From: Impatiens glandulifera | Taxonomy: Eukaryota > Streptophyta > Magnoliopsida > Ericales > Balsaminaceae | Reading direction: 5' to 3' | Assembly (NCBI RefSeq): GCF_907164915.1 | Contig: NW_025919514.1 | Span: 248,001-312,000, forward strand | Length of the DNA: 64,000 nt | Shown: positions 11,319 through 22,905 of the stretch, in pieces | How positions within the stretch are numbered: the stretch's first letter is position 1 | How the letters are laid out: each line of letters opens with the position of its first letter | Translations under genes and position numbers: made by a program | The notes under the pieces: generated by a model | Databases searched by the model: none | Told to the model about the DNA's origin: nothing | The model's input: only the letters and a program-made list of their open reading frames with translations

Positions 11319-14300
11319 TCATTGTTCTTCCCTTTTCACTCGAGGATCGGTTGGACTCATATCTTGCCCGGGAAGCATGTTCATGAGATGAGGATAGTCG
11401 CGACCACCACGACCTCCTGCACTCGATCTTCCTCCACGCTCAGCAACACTGGCACGTCCACCTTGATCGACATTGGATAACCTACTCCGGCACCATCATT
11501 TCTTCCTCCACGCTCAGCACTGCTTCGACCACCACCTCTCTTGGTTGGCTTAGGATTGTCATCAGTACTTGGGGCCCTCCTGGATCTGGTCCCGGTTGAC
11601 ACACCATCATTCCTCCTTCTTGACTCACCTTGAATTGGTCGAGGTCGAGCACCTTCAGCATTGCCCAAAGCATCCTCCTTCGCTTGAAACTTCCTGGCAA
11701 TGGTCTTAGCAAATGCTTGTCGTTCATTGTCATTTCTGTTCATGCAACCTTGCATTTCTACCAGCTGATTCTTCACCAGACTGAGTTCATCCATGGTTTC
11801 CTTGTGGCGTTCATCATTGATGTGCCTCTCAATGTCAAATAGTTCACTTTGGTGGCTGAAGCTTTCCTGTTGAAATTTTGAGAACTTTACATTCGAGACA
11901 TGGGTCTCATAAGTATTCATCTTCAAGGTCTTATCCAGCTCAGTTAGGATCTTGAAAATGTTGCCAAAATTCGCTCTTTCCTCTTCCCTGGAGATCATTG
12001 ACTGACACATAGTCTTCTGCATTGAGGAGAGCATAGACCTCATAGATCTTAACATTTTATTTCCTCCAGCAGATGGACCTTCGTGAGAAGACACTTCTTC
12101 AGATTCTGCAGTCATACTTTGAATAAGCTCAAAATTTGTATGAACCTGCAAGGATTGCTCTCGCTGATTTACTTCAGCATTCTTAGCCTCTTTATCTTGA
12201 TTTTCTTCTTCAATTTCTTTTTTGTGCCCTTTCAAATCTTTCGAGCAGATTTTTAGAATAGTGACGGGGAATGTTGATGTTTTCATGAACACTTCCCACA
12301 ACGCTGTCAGGGAATAAGTAGGTCTTAACAACCTTTGGTTTCTCATCTTTTTCCTCCTCAGACGAGGAACTTTCTTCTTCATCATTTTTCTCTTTAGAGG
12401 GTTCCCCCTCAGTTCTTGCAGTTTCTGGCTGAGTGACCTCGGTCAGTTTCTCTTGAACACCCTCTGTTCTTGCAACAGGGGTTATAATTTCATCTTCTTC
12501 AATAGGAGCTTTCAAAGCCTCCTCAGCTACATCTTCTATGATCATTTCTTCAACATTTGTCTCAAGAGCTTGTTCAGGCTCTTGAACATTCACCATTCCT
12601 TCTTCTTCATTTGGAAGCTCTTGAACATGATGATATTGAATGCGTCTCTCTTCGGCAGAAATATTCCCGAATTCGATCAGGAGAGCAGCATCTGATTCAT
12701 CAGCGTTTGGAATATCCATTGCCTCTTCTTCGTTGAGCGGTTCTGCGTCAGAGCAGTCGGCGCCGTGAATGTATCTAGATGCAGCAGGAACATAGCTTTC
12801 CATGATATCATTCAACTTTTTCAAAACTTTTGCTTCAACATCAGCTCCTCTTGCGTCAAGGTTGAAGTTAGCTTTCCTGGCTTCATAGATTGGAAACGGG
12901 GCTTTTCCAAGAATGCAAGCTTCCACCAGTTCTCTCTTGTTCAACGCTTCACCCACATCTGAAGTTCTTGCCCATTTCAGGAATTTCTTCTCGTTTGCCA
13001 CTCTCTTCTTCCATTCGTTTGTTATGGCAGCATTAGACAGAGAGTCGTTGTACTTAGAGGACGGCCTCTTAGTACACCTGGAATCATAGATTCCTAACTT
13101 TTCAGAGGAAAGAACTTTCACTTGATCCAGAATGAGATCAACGATACCTCTTGCTTCAGATACCTTCTCAGGAGCTTGAAATGCAATGAACTTTTCAGAT
13201 ACCTCTTCCAACAACCTCTACAGGTTTTGGAGCTGGTCCGGGTTCACCAATTACAATTCCTCTTGTCCCTTTCCTGGCCCGCAACAGTTTGAAGGCAGAT
13301 TGGGGTTTCAGACAGAGCTCAGTAGGAAGCTCTCTATAGACAATCTTTCCGACCACCAAGGAATCATTGGGAGCAGGAATGTTGGGTTCACCAGCAACAA
13401 GGGTAGGAACAACACCTTGTTCTGGTTTTGACGACTCTATAGCACCGACGACTACATGATCAAATTGAGTAACATGAGACTCTGCCCTATTAATAGTTTC
13501 AACACTTGGACCGGCTGACTCAACAGCAGGCCCTTCAGCAAATTCTCTCAATGGAGAGAAAACAGATTCAGCTTGTTCCACTTCGGAAACAACAAATTTT
13601 GGCACAACAGCCAAAGATTTAGAAGACGTTACCTTAGCAGATTTAGACACGCGGGGCGCCTTTGTCTTCTTCTCCATTGAGGCACAAGACCTTGAAGGTT
13701 TCCTCAAATAAGTTAAGGGAGTGGATAACGATGTCATTGGGGTTGCAGCAAGTACGCCTGGACCTTGCTTCACCCTTGAATCAACAGATTCAGAGTCCTT
13801 CTGATTTAGGCTCCTCATGCTGGAGGAACTGGCCTCCGATTCGTTTATAGTTTTGGTTCTCTTTGCCCCTGTTGACATAACAGAAGCAGAAGGCTTTGAT
13901 CGGGTGGAAGGCCTTCCACCAGTCTGGAAACTAGAAGCCCCAGATGCAAACTTTAGGTTGTTCTTCATTCTAGTCAGAGTGCTGCCCACCGTAGGAGCAG
14001 TAAAAACTCTTGCGGAGTTAATCTGCACCGGTTCACCAAGAGGAACCCCCAAAAACTTCAACAGGTGGCTCAGTTGAGCCGCATACGTGATACTCTCCTT
14101 GTTCATCTGACTAATAGAGTAGCACAGATTCTGAAACAGGGTATGACCCTAGTTCACTTGGATCCCTTTAGAAATGGCGCACATATAGTTAAAACGGTCT
14201 TGACTATAGAGATTGAAAGAGCCAGCCTTCCTTTGCAACACCTTCGCCACCACGTCGTTTAGGAGAATGAAGTGAAGTTTGAATACCTTCTTGTATGCAT

Positions 14301-14667
14301 TCACATGGATCTTAGAACCGTCAACAGAGAAGGAAGTTTTCATTTCATCCATGAATTTTGAAGGGAGCACCAAGTTGAACAGATGACCCTCCGTTGGAAG
14401 TTCAAAGAACTCCGCATAAACCGCTTCGTCAAAAGAGATCTCTTTTCCGTTAACGGTTGCTACGATGGAATCATCCACCATAACTGTTGTTTTGAAAAAC
14501 TCGCGAACTTCATCTTCATAGAAGATGAACGGTCCGCCCAGATACTTCCTCAACCCAGAATATTCTAGGGTTTGGAACATCTTAACCACCTCCGTCTGAT
14601 CAAAAGAGTACACCGATGGAAAGTCCACCTGCAAAGTACAGTGACCGAGAGTGATTTTCTTCACCAT
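11319..14667 (-). pseudogene. Element B long env-like gene (~1,100 codons), few lesions
   Basis: Start Met 14667 (MVKKITLGHCTLQVDF), ~125 bases after a TATA box. Segment 1 (14667-13195) is the conserved head domain shared with A, C and D (LRKYLGGPFIFYEDEVREFF, ELPTEG). A TAG at 14149 falls at the Trp of the invariant 'G-P-NW' motif. Past it the same frame continues into a Ser/Thr-rich, low-complexity stretch. Segment 2 (13214-12210, shifted frame) has KKRVANEKKFLKWA and a highly acidic Glu-rich region. Segment 3 (12385-11381, shifted again near 12230) is a predicted coiled coil of ~200 residues and an arginine-rich tail. A last shift near 11480 leads to an RGG-type end (ERGGRSSAGGRGGRDY), stop at 11319. 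Function unknown. The long, nearly open frame suggests it was maintained until recently. Confidence 0.7.
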
Positions 14668-14786
14668 TTTGAGAAAATGTGAATCGATATGATATTTCAG
14701 AGAGTTTTAGTGAGAGAAATACAAGAAAACTAGGGTTCTTAGAGATTTCGAGAGATTGAAAGTTTTCAAAATCATGCAGGAATGTC

Positions 14787-14797
14787 CTTATATAAAT
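14787..14797 (-). promoter_or_regulatory. TATA box upstream of element B env-like gene
   Basis: The minus strand reads TTTATATAAGG ~125 bases before the ATG. The stretch between is rich in GAGAG/TTTCTC, like a plant 5' leader, and has no upstream pol frame. Suggests a separate transcript for this ORF. Confidence 0.5.
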
Positions 14798-14829
14798 GAA
14801 AAATGGAAATACAGAATAACCGTCTATTC

Positions 14830-15664
14830 TAGGGGTATGGCCAATTAATAAATGTTAGACGTACTTTTTCAAGAAGTAATCATTAAAAATGAGGGTATAT
14901 CAGTCATTTTCTCTAAACTTGATAGACACATGTCTTCATGTTATTAAGAGATGACTGTTCGATATTTTGAGCGGGAAAAGCAGATAGCTCTCAGCGTGTG
15001 ACAGCTGTCCCTGATCAGTCTAATCGGTACGTAGTTAGACGTTTTTCTTATTTCACAAATAACACAGCGTCTATTAGACGGATGATTGTATTAGACGCAT
15101 ACGTCTAATTCCGTGTTTGTAACAAATCCGTCTAATGTTTATTAGACGTGTACGTCTAATTCCGCATAAACAACACATATTAGATGTGTGTTTATTAGAC
15201 GTGAGCATCCTTTTGCTCATGATGTAAAAATGTCTAACGTCTATTAGACGTGTCCGTCTAATTGCGTGGATATAAAATCTCAACATATAGACTTAGATGT
15301 ATGGATTGTGAGCAAAAATACGTCTAAGTACATACTTTTTTTAAGACACTCTTGTCTAATTAGACCGATTAAGGATATTCGTCTAGAGAATATCTTTAAT
15401 TCCAAAGAAATTTTTCTTCTCACAATGAATATGAACATTGGAGTTTTATAAACAATTTTTGTGGTACAAAGACCAAAAACATTTTTAACAAATAAAAGCA
15501 TTTATTCTTCCAGAATGGCAAGTGCCATTGTTGATCTTCCAAGCTGTGTACTCAGAGGAGTACTCTTCTAGCTTCCTTCCTACTATCCTCTTGCATCACC
15601 TACAAAATAAACTATTTACAAATCTTGGTACCCACACTCAATTGGGTCCTCGATCAATTAGTCC
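14830..15664. other. Element B spacer between gag and env-like gene
   Basis: No coding frame of interest. Five or more TTAGAC-spacer-GTCTAA palindromes at ~15030-15260 repeat the LTR motif outside the LTR. The part nearest gag (15600-15664) still encodes the end of Gag in decayed form (GTACCCACACTCAATTGGGT, as in A and C). The whole pol region, ~4 kb in C, is absent here. Confidence 0.65.
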
Positions 15665-17428
15665 CTAAGGAATCCATATTTGAGTTATTCTGATGGATTT
15701 CCCATTTTGTGTTGTGATTAAAGCATAAGATTTTGACTTAGCAGATGACTTAGCCACTGATCCTTTGACTTTTGAAGAAGGTTTTCTTTTAAAACTCATT
15801 GACTTAGAGTCAGGTTTTAAGTTACCAGACTTATTAGCTTTTTCTAGCTTATTCTTAAGCCAACTAACAGTCGGTGGAACATAAACTATTTCATTTTTGA
15901 AAGCAACTTCTTCATGAATAGGATCAGATTCAATGTCAGTCATACTTCCTTTGACAAAACTTATTGGCTTAAGTTTGTCATTTGGATTTGACTTTTTGCT
16001 GGACAGATTAGGATCATTGCTATCAAATCACAATCCGGATCTAGATCCAGCAGGTTTCAACATGCTGATCTGATATTTGACAGTATCACTAGACCTTGTC
16101 CATGCACAGACAACATAGTTAAGCCTTTTGTTTTCAGATGAAAGAGTTTGAATTTGTTCCTTGAGCATCTCATTTTCAGATGAGATCTCTTCAATCTTCT
16201 TTTCAAAAACATGTGACTCTTCCTCTTTAGAAAGATTTGGTTTATTTAAATCTGATGAAGATTTAGTTTCATTTAGAGATTTTGTTATCTTTCTGTACTC
16301 GATGACCATCTCATCTAGTGCAGCTACTAGTTGTTCCCTTGAAAACCTTTCGGAGGAGAAATCAAATACCTCAGTTTCCAGAGTTCCTTCCTCATCTTCT
16401 CTGGCCATGAAGCAAACCACGTCTTCTTCATCACTTTCACTGGATGAGAAGTACGAGCCACGGCTGCTTCCTCTGTTCTTTCCGTCACCGACCATAAGAG
16501 CCTTCAACTTTTTTCCATCTTCCTGGGCATCTTCACGCTTTGGCTTCCGGCATTCCGATGCATAATGACCTTTAATACCACAGTTAAAACAAGTAACATT
16601 AGCTTTAAATTTTCTATTATCATTAGAATTTGAAGAGTTTGAGTTAGAGTTGCTCTTCTTCATGAAGTCGCCAAACTTCTTCTCAAAGAGAGACATGGCA
16701 TCGCTGCTTAGCTGCTGAGCTGCCATCTTCACGTCCGTAGTGGTTGTTGGCTCTTCTGAGGTCACCAACGCCTTAGCAATGATAACGGACGAGGGTTGAT
16801 CTTCTTCCATCCTACAGTTCAGCTCGAACTCATAGGCCTTGAGGTCAGCGAAGAGATCAAAGAGAGAGGTCTTGTTCAGATCTTTGTATTCTCTCATCGC
16901 CATAGTCTTTATGTCCCATTCTCTTGGAAGAGCACGCATGACCTTGATAGCAAGCTCCCGGTTGCTATAGGTCTTTCCTAGGATGGACAGAGAGGAGACG
17001 ATCTTGCTGAATCTGGTGTCAAAATCGTTCATTGTTTCACCAGGACGCATTTTGAAGCTGTCGAACTCTTGAGTGGAAAACATGATCTTGTTTTCCTTGG
17101 TTTGCTCGTTGCCCTCACACAGTTGAGTGAGTCTGTCCCAGACCTCTTTGGCAGTGTCACATTCGATGATGTAATTGAACATACTATCATCGAGAGATCT
17201 GTACAGAACATCAAGAGTCATGTTGTTGAGGTTGTTCTACCTCTTTTCATCAGCAGTCCAGTCGGCCTTCTCCTTATCAATCTTGATAGGACCTTCTGTG
17301 ACAAAATTCCACATGTCATCATGAAGAGACGAGAGATGAGCACGAACCCTTTTCTTCCAAACAATGTAGTTTTCGCGAAAGAAGGTTGGAATGGCTGTAG
17401 CACTAGCATCTTTGGGTATGTTCGGCAT
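15665..17428 (-). pseudogene. Element B gag, one early amber and one late stop
   Basis: Copia (UBN2/DUF4219-like) Gag. Start Met 17428 (MPNIPKDASATAIPTFF). The N-terminal part to 17237 ends at a TAG that replaces Gln of 'DEKRQNNL'. The same frame then runs 397 codons (17221-16028) with the capsid-like block, the zinc knuckle CFNCGIKGHYASEC at residues 211-224 of that ORF and the coiled coil SSENEMLKEQIQTL near the end. A TGA at 16028 replaces Gly of 'GLGFDSNDPNL'. The same frame continues at 15943-15665 with ESDPIHEE and a basic, Lys/Ser-rich tail. Only point lesions separate it from an open Gag. It is the only enzyme-free structural gene upstream in B. Confidence 0.8.
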
Positions 17429-17459
17429 ATTTCAGGAAAGGCTTGAGAATAGAAACAGG

Positions 17460-17471
17460 GCTCTGATACCA
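17460..17471 (-). other. Element B primer-binding site
   Basis: The reverse complement is exactly TGGTATCAGAGC (initiator Met-tRNA), two bases from the LTR edge at 17474. Confidence 0.9.
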
Positions 17472-17473
17472 AT

Positions 17474-19649
17474 TGATAGGATCGACTTTATCAATAGAGA
17501 CGGGGGTTTGACTAATGATGAAGGCTTATGAAAAACGGTTTGATAGAAATCCTGTTAGGGATTAATATCTCTTTCTATTCTACGCAAACTTGTGTAAACA
17601 CTTGAAACAGATTCAAGGCAGAATTGTTTACTTGGGTTTGAAGCATAAGATGAAATATGAAAAGATGACAGAAATGAAGAACACAACAGTTTGTTTATGG
17701 ATGTTCGGAGAAACTCTCCTACGTCACCCCTTCTCCCAACCACCGAAAGGATTCACTATAATATGATGAGAATCAAATACAGTTTACACACACACTTAGC
17801 TCACTATTGAACAGAACACTTTCTGTTCAATTACAAGATGAAGAATATCACTCAGCTAATGGTGTTTTGATTCTAGCTCTCTCTCTCGATTCACGCACAG
17901 TACAATCAGAAAGAAACTTCACAGAATAAGTTCAGTAAGCAAGATGATTGAGTAGTCTCTCTCTGCAAAATCAGAATTCTTGTTCGTAAGATTGGTTGAG
18001 GCAGATTGTCCGTTGTCCTTAGGATTGATTAAATACTGAGCAGGAGCTAACGGTCGAATCTTCAAGAATGATACGTGGCGCTCTTCCATTGGAAAGCCTC
18101 CATTGTACACAGCAGGATCTGAGCACAAGGATCGTGGCCGTACCGAACTGGTAGTGCGCAGAATATTCCATTAGGGATGTACCTGCAAAACGAGTAATGT
18201 GAAGAAAATTCTCTTACATGGCATTCCTTGATTGGATGCATATAGTTGTTGTACTAATCTTCACTGGAAAATGGAGCAGGAGTAGGGTACAGCTATAGCA
18301 CGTGGGTAGGAGAAATGCTAGATTCAAACGTACTACTTAAACAGAGCATTAGACATATTTCAGTTAGACGGATTTGAGAAAATCAGTCTAATGAAATAAG
18401 TCAACTCCTTCTAATGAAAAACGTCTATTAGACCGCCTGATCTAATAGAATTAGACTCGCGTCTAATTACAATAACCATTAGACGGGTACGTCTAACTCC
18501 ATTGAGTTAGACTACACATCTAATTCCGGTTCTACCTCAGACTAATCTGAAGGAGTTAGACTCACGTCTAACTTACACTAATTAGACTACCCGTCTAATT
18601 ATTAAATAACCATTAGACCAGCATGTCTAACTCCACTGAGTTAGACTACCGCGTCTAATTCCGGTTCTACCTCTGACTTGTCTGAAGGAGTTAGACTCAC
18701 GTCTAACTTTCAAAAATTAGACTACCCGTCTAATTATAAACTAACCATTAGACCAGCACGTCTAAGTCCACTGAGTTAGACTGCCTCGTCTAATTCCGGT
18801 TCTACCTCAGACTTGTCTGAAGGAGTTAGACTCACGTCTAACTTTCACTAATTAGACTACCCGTCTAATTATTAAATAACCATTAGACCGGCACGTCTAA
18901 CTCCACTGAGTTAGACTACACGTCTAATTCCGCATATTCATTGGACTATCCGTCTAATTCTTTACGTCTATTAGACTTACACGTCTAACTTCGATGAGTT
19001 AGACTGTACGTCTAATTCTATTAGACTCACGTCTAATTCCGTGTATTCATTAAACTATCCGTCTAATTCTTTACACATCTATTAGACTTACACGTCTAAC
19101 TCCGATTATATTAGACTTACGTCTAATTCCATTAGACTCACGTCTAATTCCGTGCATTCATTAGACCATCCGTCTAATTCTTTACATCTATTAGACTTAC
19201 ACGTCTAACTCCGATGAGTTAGACTGTATGTCTAATTCTATTATACTAACGTCTAATTCCATTAGACTCACGTCTAATTTTGTATATTCATTAGACTATC
19301 CGTCTAATTCTTTACACATCTATTAGACTTACACGTCTAAGTCCGATAAGTTAGACTGTACGTCTAATTCTATTAGACTCACGTCTAATTCCATTAGACT
19401 TTCGTCTAATTCACGCGTCTATTAGATTGCATGTCTAACTCCGTTGAGTTAGACTGTGCATCTAATTCTATTAGACTTGCGTCTAATTTTATGCGAATAA
19501 AAATCAAAATTTGTCTAATGACCCTCATTAGATCCAAATCTAGTGACATGTTGTCTTAATACATTGTATCAAAACTCATAATTATTTCATCATCCAAATA
19601 TCAGAGGATAAATTATTTCAACACTTAGTCAAAATAATTTGACCCAACA
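17474..19649 (-). repeat. Element B 5' LTR (2176 bp)
   Basis: From TGATAGGATC to GACCCAACA. It has four ~134-bp palindrome units (starts near 18470, 18606, 18742, 18877), one fewer than the 3' LTR, then a looser array to ~19490. It retains the probable core promoter lost from the 3' LTR. Confidence 0.9.
18026..18056 (-). promoter_or_regulatory. Probable core promoter in element B 5' LTR
   Basis: The minus-strand TATA-like AGTATTTAATC is followed rightward by GCTAACGGTCG (18046-18056, plus strand), matching the inner part of the MSA consensus. Same arrangement as in the A LTR. Confidence 0.4.
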
Positions 19650-19982
19650 CTACACGTGTAACTCCGATGAGTTAGACTGTACGTCTAATTCCGTGCATTC
19701 ATTAGACTACACGTCTAACTCCGATGAGTTAGACTGTACGTCTAATTCTATGCATTAGACTTACGTCTAATTATACGTCTATTAGACTACACGTCTAACT
19801 CCGATGAGTTAGACTATACGTCTAACAATGAAAGCCAAAATCGGTCTAATGACCCTCATTTGATCCAAGTCTTATGAAATATTGTTTCAATACACCTGTA
19901 TCAAAACTCATAAGTTATTTAATCATCAAAATCTCAGTGGTTAAATTATTTCAATACTTAGTCAAAATAATTTGACCCTACA
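19650..19982 (-). repeat. Element A 5' LTR, second part
   Basis: It begins with the duplicated CTACA and continues A's LTR where 8889 stopped. It aligns with 335-675 of the left LTR through GTCTAATGACCCTCATT and ends GACCCTACA at 19982 (expected CCCAACA). Next bases are unrelated AT-rich DNA. The 5 bases that A should have duplicated would be GTTTG, but the matching left end is lost. Confidence 0.85.
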
Positions 19983-20380
19983 GTTTGTTTTAAATCTTTT
20001 GAATCTTCTAACAATGATACGATTAAATGAGATATTTTATTGAGTTATTTTATATTAATAATGTTATAATTAAAAATGTCAATAATTAGTATGAAATATT
20101 TTTTTTAATAATTATTTAATTTTAAAAAATACACAAAAATATATTATAAACAATTGTAAAAAAATCAATATTATTATAAAAGATTGCTAAAAAATTAAAA
20201 AGATTTTTGGCAACGCTTAAATTAGTGTTACCGACGCTTAATTTAGTATCGGTATAACTTATGCCCACCCTGCTTATGGCGACGCATAAGTAAGTGTCGG
20301 TAATATTTTGGCAACGCTTTTAAGGGTTGACAAAAGTCTTTTTAAGCGTTGTCCAAAGTTTTTTTTTTTTGTTGAAGTGA
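19983..20380. mobile_element. Possible terminal part of a CACTA-type DNA transposon
   Basis: From ~20200 the sequence repeats GGCAACGCTTAA, CCGACGCTTAA and GGCGACGCATAA in both orientations, as subterminal repeats of plant CACTA elements do. It then ends in a T-run and GTTGAAGTG, whose complement CACTTCAACAAAA resembles a CACTA terminus. The opposite end is not visible and no transposase is present. Weak call. Confidence 0.35.
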
Positions 20381-21534
20381 ACCTGCAATAAAATATAAAA
20401 AAGGGTATAATAAGACTAATAAAATGAAATAACACATTTGTAATATAAATATGTGTATAATTTGTGTAGTTATAATTTTACTGTAATTATAATATATTTT
20501 AATATAATCAAAGTCAATGTCACTTTTTCAACTATATTACTGTTTAGTTGTAAATAAATTTATGTTGGGGTCGATGCATAAAGGAGAAAAAAATTTCTCT
20601 TAAAATTTACAATAATTTTGTTTAACAAAGAAGCTAAATTTAATTCAAGACCATTTTTATTATAGATTTTGAATTATAATTTATAACCATAAGATAATTA
20701 TATTGTTTTTTTTAATGAAATTAAAATAAAAACATCTATTTTTATTTTTATTGAATTCATCATTCTTTTAAAGAGTAAAGAAATGTTAACACATTTTTTC
20801 TCTGGCATGCATAGTGGGGTAGTAAAGTTGAGAGTTATTTTATATTTTAAAAATATATAAAATTAAATAATACTTTACAATAATACTCTCCTTAAAATCA
20901 TTGATATATATAACATTCTTATTAATTCTCAATTTAAAAAGTTTGCATTATTTATATATTTTAATAATTTTGTTTCCCACAAAGGAACAAATTATGTAAA
21001 CAAAGGAACAAATTATGTCGGAATAATTTGTCACAAATCATTAACATGTTTCAATAAAATATATTTTAAATAATAACTCAAAACACAATTTTTAAACCTG
21101 AATTTGAAATTGATCTAAAAATATAGGATGATAAATATTATAAGCTTTTATTGACAAATCCCTAGTTTACAGAAATCATTGATTTGGAACATATAAAAAA
21201 ATTATAGCAACTAGGAACATTTAAGAATAAAACAAAATAAATTAAAAAAATTATAATAATATTTATTCAATGTTTAAAATTATTAAACTAAAAAATATAA
21301 CGCTCTCATTCTACATTTTATTCACTTCGATAAAACAACTTATTTTCCCACGTGTTTCATCACATAATTTTTTTCGAATGAATCTCTCATCTCGTGACTT
21401 TACACTTTCACTTGTCAATCAAATATTTGATTCATATTTTTTTAATAATTAGCATCGTGACCTCACACTTTGGTCAATCAAATATTTGATTCATATTTGT
21501 TTAACCACTTTTAAATGATATCGGTATATTATCC
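20381..21534. other. AT-rich spacer without genes
   Basis: Very AT-rich DNA with no credible coding frame. The ~80 bases from 20811 (ATAGTGGGGTAGTAAAG...) recur at 60052, so this is part of a dispersed repeat. Confidence 0.6.
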
Positions 21535-22000
21535 CTCGGCAAACCACATCTCAATCACACTTGGTTAAAGGTTGTACTTGTTTTGTTAGGTTGCAAGTTC
21601 GAAACATACAAATAGCATTTTGAATTTTATTTTTCACCATTTTAAGTTTATGGGCGGGTCAACTCACAATCCGACCCAAGTATCCATTTACTCTCACATA
21701 AATATCCAAATTAATCACCGCTCTCGACCCGGCAATCCGGACACTTTAAATTAAGCATGATTATATATATATATATTAGTTATTTAAAAATTTGAACTTT
21801 TATTGTTAAAATGTATTGCGTTCATCAAATTTGGTTTTGAATCTTAAATAAAAAGTGTTGTTAAACTAGTTGGTTAAAGAGTTATACTTGTTTTGTTAGT
21901 TGCAAGTTCGAAACATACAAATTGCATTTTTAATTATATTTTTAACCGTTTTAAGTTTATTGGCGGGTCAACCCACAATCAAACCCAAATATCCATTTAC
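21535..22000. repeat. ~315-bp tandem repeat with tRNA-like boxes, left block
   Basis: One partial and one full copy (21691-22000) of a unit that recurs at 31957-32588. Each has GTTGGTTAAAG and, ~35 bases on, GCAAGTTCGAAAC, similar in order and spacing to the A and B boxes of a pol III promoter. An (AT)n run and GGGCGGGTCAACCCACAA follow. Confidence 0.75.
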
Positions 22001-22429
22001 CGGCTTGAGTTTGTTCTTTCGCCTGGAGTGAGTTACTAGGTCCTTGTCATCAACGGATATGACCAACCAGACCGCGTTGGATTCAGCGTCTGTCAAGTTT
22101 GTTTTGAAGTCCAGCCAGGTATTCGGCAAACCGAGTGCTTCAAAAAAGATCTCCTCCGTGATGTTAACTGTCTTTCCGTTCACGGTGGCGGAGACCGTCC
22201 TCTTCGTTAGAGTCGTCGTCGCCAAGAACTCCACAACCTCCGTCGGGTGCACGATGAACGGACCAGAGAAATATGTTTCTAATCCCGAATCCCTTAACGA
22301 TTGCAGCACGGCCTTGTTTTCTTCCGCAACGTGTTCGTCGATGTCGCTGAAATCGACCTGCAACATGTATTGAAAAGGTGCTTTAACTAGATCCATGATG
22401 ATTTTGTGAGTGAAGAAGATGAAGAACAA
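22001..22429 (-). pseudogene. Element C env-like ORF 3, truncated
   Basis: Head domain only. The likely start is the internal Met at ~22396 (MDLVKAPFQYMLQVDFSDID), with TATA ~110 bases upstream. It contains LRDSGLETYFSGPF, VNGKTVNITEE and ALGLPNTW and is cut by the repeat DNA at 22000. The open frame runs on into the repeat and stops at 21968, so its last ~11 residues are not family sequence. Compared with B it lacks the NW motif and everything after. Confidence 0.65.
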
Positions 22430-22501
22430 CGATGATCGGAAATCAGAGAGATTTTAAGATTTTAGAGAGAGAAAGCTTGTGCAAATTATGAACTGTTTTG
22501 A

Positions 22502-22513
22502 ACTTATATAGGA
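22502..22513 (-). promoter_or_regulatory. TATA box upstream of env-like ORF 3
   Basis: The minus strand reads CCTATATAAGTT, ~110 bases before the likely start codon. An ACCGTT lies ~20 bases further upstream. The leader between is GA/CT-rich. Confidence 0.5.
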
Positions 22514-22905
22514 GGCAGTTTTGAACGGTTAGAAGTTGAACCGTCACTTGGTTATGATTTTTGGCGCCAAATTTCCCTTCAAAAGTTACTGCAGTAACTT
22601 TAGGCGGTAAATGCGGAGAATACTATGGGCGGTAATTTCGTGCGCGGTAAAACCGTGGACGGTAAGTTTTTTGAACTGTTTCAGATTTTGTTTGTGTGTT
22701 TGATTTACCGGAAACATGTTAACCGGAAGCTTCGTTTAACATGGAGTCTTTTGTTTATTCAGATCATAACCGGAAAGAAAAATAATGTGAAAAACTGGAG
22801 ACTTTAATAATGTGAAATTTTATAAATATATCCGAAACATAAGGAGATGAAGTGGTTTTCCGGTCTTACAACAAAATGACCAGAAAACCGGAGAATACAT
22901 AGAAT
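22514..22905. other. Spacer between env-like ORFs 2 and 3 of element C
   Basis: Non-coding. It contains several GGCGG/CCGGTT-type motifs shared with the C LTR and no conserved frame. Confidence 0.45.

Larger units (their letters stand above)
8890..19649 (-). mobile_element. Element B: pol-less Sirevirus-like element (gag plus env-like), nested in element A
   Basis: Boundaries are exact: TG at 8890 and CA at 19649, with CTACA before (8885-8889) and after (19650-19654). Joining the flanks recreates an uninterrupted A LTR. Minus-strand order is LTR 19649-17474, primer site, gag, spacer, env-like gene, polypurine tract, LTR 11141-8890. After the Gag tail there is no protease, integrase or RT; the sequence goes straight to a ~0.9-kb spacer and the env-like gene. 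It must have used enzymes made by a relative such as A. Confidence 0.9.
270..19982 (-). mobile_element. Element A: decayed Sirevirus-like Copia element, interrupted by element B
   Basis: Read on the minus strand the order is 5' LTR (19982-19650 plus 8889-6933), primer site (6930-6919), gag, protease, integrase, RT-RNase H, env-like ORF, polypurine tract, 3' LTR (675-270). This is the layout of the SIRE/Maximus lineage of Copia, supported by YVDDIIFGS in the RT and the extra ORF after pol. Every coding part is broken. The left LTR is cut at 270 and the right LTR is split by element B. The two A LTR pieces match closely base for base where they overlap (270-675 against 8817-8889 plus 19650-19982). 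Confidence 0.85.

Noticed and set aside
11482..11733. 83-codon frame overlapping the B env-like tail
   Set aside because: Alternate phase of the Arg/Gly-rich coding sequence; the frames reading RGG repeats are the better match to the rest of the gene.
16161..16565. 134-codon Ser-rich frame on the plus strand
   Set aside because: It is antisense to the B gag coding sequence; its composition reflects Glu/Lys codons read backwards.
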